Origin: Biomaibacter acetigenes
GTDB lineage: Bacteria; Bacillota; Thermosediminibacteria; Thermosediminibacterales; Tepidanaerobacteraceae
Direction: 5' to 3'
DNA length: 64,000 nt
Assembly: GCF_003691585.1 (NCBI RefSeq)
Contig: NZ_CP033169.1
Span: forward strand, 2,108,001-2,172,000
Shown: one piece after another, positions 58,991 to 64,000 of the stretch
Position numbering within the stretch: the stretch's first letter is position 1
How the letters are laid out: each line of letters opens with the position of its first letter
Translations under genes and position numbers: made by a program
The notes under the pieces: generated by a model
What the model was told of the DNA's origin: nothing
The model's input: only the letters and a program-made list of their open reading frames with translations
Database searches by the model: none

Positions 58991-59343
58991 TCATAAGATA
59001 CTTACTGTTATACAGGCCACAGCCACATCGATAGAATCGCACCTGTCCCCAAACATGGGCAGGTCTAAGCCAGAAACTACCATACCCCCTTTCACTGCTT
59101 TTATGCTTTTTTGCCAATAGGCAGCACTTTTTCTATTTTTTCAGCTATTATTTCTTCAGGCCTCGAACAGGCGATAAGCACATCGATAATGACCTCGTCA
59201 AGATTTTTAATGCCGCATATTTCCACAAGACCGCTCAAGCAACTGTGAGAAATCGCATCTTTCACCGCTTTTGCCGCAGCATTGTTTACATCCTGACCAT
59301 GAAGATCTATTCCATAACCGAATTCAATCACAAACCTTTTCAT
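58991..59343 (-). pseudogene. Lin0512 family protein, one frameshift
   Basis: From ATG 59343 (GGAGGGAG upstream) the protein begins MKRFVIEFGYGIDLHGQDVN, and AVKDAISHSCLSGL and IDVLIACSRPEEI follow, typical of the Lin0512 family. A missing base near 59100 after VLPIGKKA breaks the frame; the correct continuation GGMVVSGLDLPMFGD ends with VACITVSIL at 58991. Reassembled length is about 117 residues. The function of the family is unknown. Here it is the first gene behind the sigma-54 promoter of the acetoin operon, 20 bp before acoA, so it is part of that regulon. Confidence 0.8.
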
Positions 59344-59458
59344 GCCAATTTCTCCCTCCAGTAAGATAATATCCCGTGGACAACTGCCCATGCGTAAGAC
59401 CCAGGTCTCTCATATATGTTTTTTCATCCAAGAGTAGTCCATCTATTGCTTATATTAA

Positions 59459-59475
59459 TTGCAATAACTGTGCCA
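59459..59475 (-). promoter_or_regulatory. Sigma-54 (-24/-12) promoter of the aco operon
   Basis: On the minus strand TGGCAC-AGTTA-TTGCAA (59475-59459) matches the sigma-54 consensus exactly. It lies about 115 bp upstream of the Lin0512 start and directly follows the terminator of the activator gene. Confidence 0.92.
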
Positions 59476-59478
59476 AAT

Positions 59479-59504
59479 AAAAAAAGCCCGTTTTTCACGG
59501 GTTT
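59479..59504 (-). terminator. Terminator of the AcoR-like gene
   Basis: On the minus strand AAACCCG-TGAAAAA-CGGGC is followed by a run of seven T. It insulates the activator gene from the aco promoter 4 bp further on. Confidence 0.85.
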
Positions 59505-59517
59505 CTTCGCTTCAAAT

Positions 59518-59530
59518 TCTCAATTTGAGA
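59518..59530. promoter_or_regulatory. Putative activator-binding palindrome, proximal
   Basis: TCTCAATTTGAGA is a perfect palindrome about one central base, centred about 50 bp upstream of the -24 element. It shares GAGA/TCTC ends with the distal palindrome at 59599-59614, so both may be sites for the AcoR-like protein. Confidence 0.5.
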
Positions 59531-59598
59531 CAGGTTATTTTCTTTCAATTGAGATATATCAGTAAATAACGCTTGCTCAACGGGCCTTTTACAACTTT

Positions 59599-59614
59599 AA
59601 TGAGAATTCTCATT
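59599..59614. promoter_or_regulatory. Putative activator-binding palindrome, distal
   Basis: AATGAGAATTCTCATT is a perfect 16-bp palindrome about 130 bp upstream of the aco -24 element, a usual distance for sigma-54 enhancers. It lies just past the stop codon of the activator gene. Confidence 0.5.
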
Positions 59615-59622
59615 TGATACAT

Positions 59623-61554
59623 TTATTGGCTAAATCTCAATATTGTATTTTTAATTTTTCTGTACATCGTAGCCCTGCTTATCTTGAGCATCTCGGCCGC
59701 CTTAACCACGTTGCCCTCGCAGTGAATCAGCGCATTTTTGATGGCATCCTGTTCAATAGATTTAAACGGGTACACAATGCCAAAGCTCATTGTTTCCTTT
59801 AAAGCAGCTCCACGAATGTTTTCAGGAAGATATTCCTCAGTAATGACAGAGCTTTCGCATAAATAATACGACCTTTCCACAGCATTCTGCAGCTCCCGCA
59901 CGTTTCCCGGCCATTCGTAATGCTTCAGCCTCGCAACATAGCCTGCACTGAACGATTTTGCTTCTCCCGAGTTTTTGCGGTTTAGCCGCTCAAGGAAATA
60001 ATGTGCCAGAAGTTCTATGTCCGTTTTTCTTTCGACAAGCCTCGGCAGCTTTATCCGTATCACGTTCAACCTGTAATAAAGGTCCTCCCTGAAGTTTTTC
60101 TTCTTTACCTCTTCTCTAAGGTCTCTGTTGGTCGCTGCAATCACCCTGACATTCAGCTTCTTTTCGTATACGCCGCCGATTCTCGTAATCGTGCTGTTGT
60201 CAAGCACCCTCAGCAGTTTTGACTGCAAATCAAGCGGCAGCTCCCCTATCTCATCCAGGAAAATGGTGCCGCCATCGGCCAGTTCAAACTTGCCGGGGTG
60301 GCCCTCTTTGCGTGCGCCGGTAAAAGCTCCTTTTTCATAGCCGAAAAGCTCGCTTTCCATAAGGTCCCTGGGCAAAGAAGCACAGTTTACCGCCACGAAA
60401 GGCCCTTTGGGGTGGGCAAAGTTGTGAATGGCCTGAGCAAAGAGCTCTTTTCCCGTGCCGCTCGCCCCTTCTATCAGCACGCTGCAGCCGCTCAAGGCAG
60501 CTTTTTTCGCATCTTCCATAATGGAAAGCATTTGGGAATCCCTTGTCTTTATATCATCAAAGCAGTAGGATGACTCAAACCCCGCCACTTTGTTCACCAC
60601 ATTATGGATATATTTTTCTTCCTTGAAAGTGATTACCATGCCCGAGGACTTGCTGTTTGAAGCAATGGGTATCGCATTTATGGTGCACGTTATTCTCTTC
60701 TTGTTTGCATAAAAATTGCAGTCTACTCCGTAATACGGCTTCCCGGAATTTAAAACCTCCGACTGCAAATCTATTTCCCTTACCAGTTCCCCTATGTCAG
60801 CCTTAAGCAGCTCTTCATGCGAAAGCCCGAGGATTTTTTCGGCCATACTGTTTGCCTTCTTTATATGCATTTTTTCATCGGTTATTATTATGCCTTCAAA
60901 AATCGAGTCAAACGCAGTATCGATTAGCTTATGCGAATCGATAAGGTCCATCTGCTTTTCTATTGAAAATGCACCCGCCAATACTATTCCCAGCGTATGG
61001 GAATGAGCATCATAGCAGCTCCCGGACATGTTCAGGCATCCTATTAGATTTCCGTCCGCATCGTGAATCGGAGCTGCAGAGCATGTCCAGGGATGATGCT
61101 TTCTGCAAAAATGCTCCGCACCTATTATCTGGATGGGCTTGTCCAGGAAAAGGCACGTACCAATGGCATTCGTTCCCACTTCTTTCTCCGTCCAAAGCGC
61201 CCCCTGTATAAAGTTTAGCTCTCTGGCCCTGTCCAGCACGCTGTCGTCTCCGATTACATCGATTAAATACCCCTCTTTATCGGTGAGAATAATCACAAAA
61301 CCCGAGCCGGCCACCATGCTGTAAATATTTTCCATTATGGGGTGAGAAGTTGAAATAAGATCACGGTTCTCCTCGAGCTTCCGCTGAAGCCTGAATCTGT
61401 TCAGGACCTTGCCTTCCCCTCCCTCCGGGTTTACCCCGTATTTTCTGCATCTTTGCCACGACTCAGCTACAATCGGATTTACCGCATTCTTTACGCAACC
61501 GGTTGCAACAAACCTTTCCCACGCGCTCTTGATAAACTTAAGATAATCCTCCAT
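59623..61554 (-). CDS. acoR: AcoR-like sigma-54-dependent activator of acetoin catabolism
   Basis: The protein has about 643 residues from ATG 61554 (GGAGGAGG 4 nt upstream). The N-terminal AcoR-type sensor starts WERFVATGCVKNAVNPIVAE, followed by a GAF region with QGALWTEKEVGTNAIGT near residue 120. A PAS domain (FDSIFEGIIITDEKMHIKKA) lies near 220-290. The AAA+ domain has GASGTGKELFAQAIHNFAHP, the sigma-54 loop GAFTGA, and GGTIFLDEIGELPLD. The C-terminal HTH is GNVVKAAEMLKISRATMYRK. The neighbouring operon and its exact -24/-12 promoter make acetoin or a related ketone the likely signal. Confidence 0.92.
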   Translation of the reverse strand: MEDYLKFIKSAWERFVATGCVKNAVNPIVAESWQRCRKYGVNPEGGEGKVLNRFRLQRKLEENRDLISTSHPIMENIYSMVAGSGFVIILTDKEGYLIDVIGDDSVLDRARELNFIQGALWTEKEVGTNAIGTCLFLDKPIQIIGAEHFCRKHHPWTCSAAPIHDADGNLIGCLNMSGSCYDAHSHTLGIVLAGAFSIEKQMDLIDSHKLIDTAFDSIFEGIIITDEKMHIKKANSMAEKILGLSHEELLKADIGELVREIDLQSEVLNSGKPYYGVDCNFYANKKRITCTINAIPIASNSKSSGMVITFKEEKYIHNVVNKVAGFESSYCFDDIKTRDSQMLSIMEDAKKAALSGCSVLIEGASGTGKELFAQAIHNFAHPKGPFVAVNCASLPRDLMESELFGYEKGAFTGARKEGHPGKFELADGGTIFLDEIGELPLDLQSKLLRVLDNSTITRIGGVYEKKLNVRVIAATNRDLREEVKKKNFREDLYYRLNVIRIKLPRLVERKTDIELLAHYFLERLNRKNSGEAKSFSAGYVARLKHYEWPGNVRELQNAVERSYYLCESSVITEEYLPENIRGAALKETMSFGIVYPFKSIEQDAIKNALIHCEGNVVKAAEMLKISRATMYRKIKNTILRFSQ

Positions 61555-61823
61555 GCAGCCTCCTCCAATCTCAGATTTTTGCATGCAGGGCTTGTTTATG
61601 AATTTTTATATTATTATAATAATAATGAATGCTCTATCTTATGCTTTTTTAGTATTTCTTGAGCTGATTTTTCAGCGATACGATCTTTGATAAAAAATGA
61701 TAGGAATTTCTTAAGGCTTGCTTTTTTGCGCTTTTTGGGTTTTATGACATTCGTTGCCACGTTTTATTTTAATTTAACCGCAGGAGATTTAACTTCGCTG
61801 ACAATTCCTGTATACATCCCGGA

Positions 61824-62300
61824 CTAATGGATTGCCGGAAACCTTGCGGAGATCCATGTGGCAAACCATCCAACTGCCGCCAGCAAAATCCCCACAACTG
61901 CACCTATGGACCACAAGCGCAAACTTCCAACCTCCTGGCTCAATGCCGCTATGTCCTGTTTTAATTCCGCACGTGTTGAGTTTATCTCCTGCTTTAGTTC
62001 AGATCTCACAGAATCTATTTCCTGCCTTAGTTCAGATCTTACAGAATTTACTTCTTGTCTCACGGAATTGACTTCCTGCTTTACAGTTCCAATTTCCTGC
62101 CTCACAGCAATGATCTCCTGGCGCAAACTCTCATCGGTTTTCTGCACTTGATTTTGAAGAGAGGCAATCTGCTGGTTTATTGAGCTCAGTTGCTGTGCCA
62201 GCAGAAAATAACCCATCTCGGGCATTTTTTGAAATTGCTCCTCAGCACCGCTTGCAGCCTCTTTTTTTAATTTTTCCAATTCTTCCATGGGCATGCTCAT
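61824..62300 (-). CDS. Coiled-coil protein with C-terminal membrane anchor
   Basis: This 158-residue protein is of unknown function. The N-terminal 50 residues are helical and charged. Residues about 55-125 are a run of seven-residue units of the form (V/E)RQE(V/I)(N/G/D)S, for example VKQEVNSVRQEVNSVRSEL, which should form a long coiled coil. A single membrane span (WSIGAVVGILLAAVGWFATW) near residues 130-150 ends the protein. The repeats are also repeated at DNA level, so copy number may vary between strains. The layout resembles Bdr or DUF1640-like proteins, but I cannot assign a family. An AGGAGGA site precedes the start. It stands alone. Confidence 0.75.
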   Translation of the reverse strand: MSMPMEELEKLKKEAASGAEEQFQKMPEMGYFLLAQQLSSINQQIASLQNQVQKTDESLRQEIIAVRQEIGTVKQEVNSVRQEVNSVRSELRQEIDSVRSELKQEINSTRAELKQDIAALSQEVGSLRLWSIGAVVGILLAAVGWFATWISARFPAIH

Positions 62301-62444
62301 CCCGTCCTTCCTCCTAACTTTATCTTACCATATTTTTTCTTTGTAAACAACGCTCGTTTTATTTTTCAGAAAAAACAAATAACCGCTGGCTAGCCGTTCC
62401 GAATTAGAACCTCAAAGCTGTTCATCCTCTCATGGCAGAAAGCG

Positions 62445-62474
62445 TAAAAAAAACAGCGTGCTTTTGCTCGCTGT
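62445..62474 (-). terminator. Terminator after the YhcH-type gene
   Basis: On the minus strand ACAGCGAGC-AAAA-GCACGCTGT is followed by eight T. It lies about 95 bp past the stop at 62567. Confidence 0.85.
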
Positions 62475-62566
62475 GTTGTATAGTTATGTTCTATAGATGT
62501 TGTTCAAATCTATTATATGATAAGAACAAGTTGTCTATATAATTTTTGGGCTGGAGTCCTGTACGA

Positions 62567-63049
<483 letters not shown>

Positions 63050-63053
63050 TTAT

Positions 63054-64000
63054 TCATATAATGATTTCTTTCGCGAATTCTTCTTTCATATCCGGGTAAT
63101 CAATTCTCATATGTGTTCCACGGCTTTCCTTCCTGAGCAGGGCAGCCCGAACCATAAGCAGTATGGAAACAACTATTTGATGAGTCTCCGTATCCTTTTT
63201 CACTTCATTTTTATCTGAAAGCTCCGTCAGGATTCCAAGAGCCCTCTCAAGATCCATACCTTTTCTGTATATTCCCAATACATTTACCGCGAGTTCTCTG
63301 ACCTGTGGAACATATTTTTCAAATATGCTCCTATCCTCCGAATAATCTACAGGAAATTCTCTTAATGCCGTTTCGTTATTCTTTTTCGCAATACTCTCTG
63401 CGCATAAAAGGCCCGATAAAGTTGCCTGGCTTGCAGCATTTCCCGCACAGCGGCATGCACCGTGCACGCCACCGCATGCTTCGCCCACAGCATAAAATCC
63501 TTCTATTGTAGACTCATAATCCTCATTTACGTAAATGCCGCCTGAAAAACTATGCGCCATTGGGCCAACCTCAATCAATTCCCTGTTTGGATCTACACCA
63601 TTTTCCATTAATCTGTTGTAAAACCATGGATATGTTTTCAAAACTTCGGGAGAAATGTGCCTTAAATCTACAAAAACGCCTCCGTGAGGTGAACCCTTGC
63701 CGTTTTCAACCTGCTTCCATATTTCCCTGTTTATTAAAGTTTTTGGGGACCCCGCCTCGCCTTGAGGCCTTACTTTCAGCATAAAACGTTCTCCTTCAGA
63801 GTTAAGAAGGTATGCGCCTTCACCCAGCATTGCAGTGGGGCATGGTTCGCCAACTGCTCCCTTCGGGCTAATTACAACCATCGGTTCGTATTCCAAAAAT
63901 TCAATATCTACCAGTTTGGCACCAGCCTCCCAGGCAATAGCAAGGGTATTTCCCTTTACGTCAGGAGGATAGGTTGATTTTCCAAAGAGGTTTCCCGCTC
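63054..64000 (-). CDS. FAD-dependent oxidoreductase, fumarate reductase/succinate dehydrogenase flavoprotein type (5' end outside window)
   Basis: About 315 C-terminal residues are present; the frame is open to base 64000 without a start. AGNLFGKSTYPPDVKGNTLA and AIAWEAGAKLVDIEFLEYEP lead into a substrate-domain region. The conserved MAHSFSGGIYVNEDYESTIE and GFYAVGEACGGVHGACRCAG segments are the capping-domain and second FAD-contact motifs of the FrdA/SdhA/NadB family. The helical C-terminal domain follows. Clostridial relatives next to a YhcH gene are not assigned; the substrate could be a sugar-acid or dicarboxylate. It is cotranscribed with the YhcH-type gene. Confidence 0.82.
   Translation of the reverse strand, partial: AGNLFGKSTYPPDVKGNTLAIAWEAGAKLVDIEFLEYEPMVVISPKGAVGEPCPTAMLGEGAYLLNSEGERFMLKVRPQGEAGSPKTLINREIWKQVENGKGSPHGGVFVDLRHISPEVLKTYPWFYNRLMENGVDPNRELIEVGPMAHSFSGGIYVNEDYESTIEGFYAVGEACGGVHGACRCAGNAASQATLSGLLCAESIAKKNNETALREFPVDYSEDRSIFEKYVPQVRELAVNVLGIYRKGMDLERALGILTELSDKNEVKKDTETHQIVVSILLMVRAALLRKESRGTHMRIDYPDMKEEFAKEIII

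Overview
The window looks like chromosomal DNA of an anaerobic, moderately low-GC Firmicute of class Clostridia. The indicators are a Rex-type redox repressor, GatCAB in place of GlnRS, Bacillus-type PurS/PurQ/PurL, strong GGAGG ribosome binding sites, frequent GTG and TTG starts, and fermentative amino-acid and acetoin genes under sigma-54. A thermophilic member of the Thermoanaerobacterales or Thermosediminibacterales is my guess. I see no rRNA, tRNA, CRISPR array, prophage or transposase gene.

Layout. 0-6 kb: the 5' end of rex, then apbE plus a NitT/TauT-type ABC importer in one operon, divergent from an NDH-2 type NADH dehydrogenase with a DoxX-like membrane tail. This resembles a flavin-based extracellular electron transfer locus. 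6-12 kb: an arginine/ornithine module (rocB, ornithine racemase, a COG2403 P-loop protein, a RocR-like activator). It has two divergent -24/-12 promoters and matching GCAAA-N5-TTTGC palindromes. 12-19 kb: a DUF1015 protein and an oligopeptide transporter (oppABCDF, with oppB frameshifted). 19-24.6 kb: gatCAB, an NlpC/P60 peptidase and a frameshifted trpS. 24.6-30.5 kb: broken sfsA, a DUF6391-like membrane protein, a damaged CBS-ACT gene, a nitroreductase, a thioredoxin-like protein, a VapBC-type toxin-antitoxin pair and the CCA-adding enzyme. 30.7-41.2 kb: a nine-gene purine operon (purC-S-Q-L-F-M-N-H-D) behind a guanine-class purine riboswitch. 41.2-52.8 kb: an aminotransferase, a PAP2 phosphatase, nth, nfo, a dipeptidase, a large membrane phosphatase-like protein, a glycosyltransferase, a CtpA protease and a nitronate monooxygenase-like enzyme. 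53-61.6 kb: an acetoin dehydrogenase operon (Lin0512-acoA-acoB-DUF6506-acoX-acoC-acoL) with a textbook sigma-54 promoter and its AcoR-like activator. 61.8-64 kb: a coiled-coil membrane protein, a YhcH-type protein and a partial flavoprotein.

Three features cut across the regions. First, long imperfect palindromes abut the stop codons of purF, purS and the dipeptidase and share a GCGAAGGA-like core. Second, a dispersed 60-70 nt intergenic repeat occurs three times. Third, single-base indels, mostly at homopolymers, break trpS, sfsA, oppB, the 46.6 kb membrane protein and nearly the whole aco operon, while the correct frames stay free of stops. That pattern fits sequencing or assembly error better than old pseudogenes, but very recent decay is not excluded.
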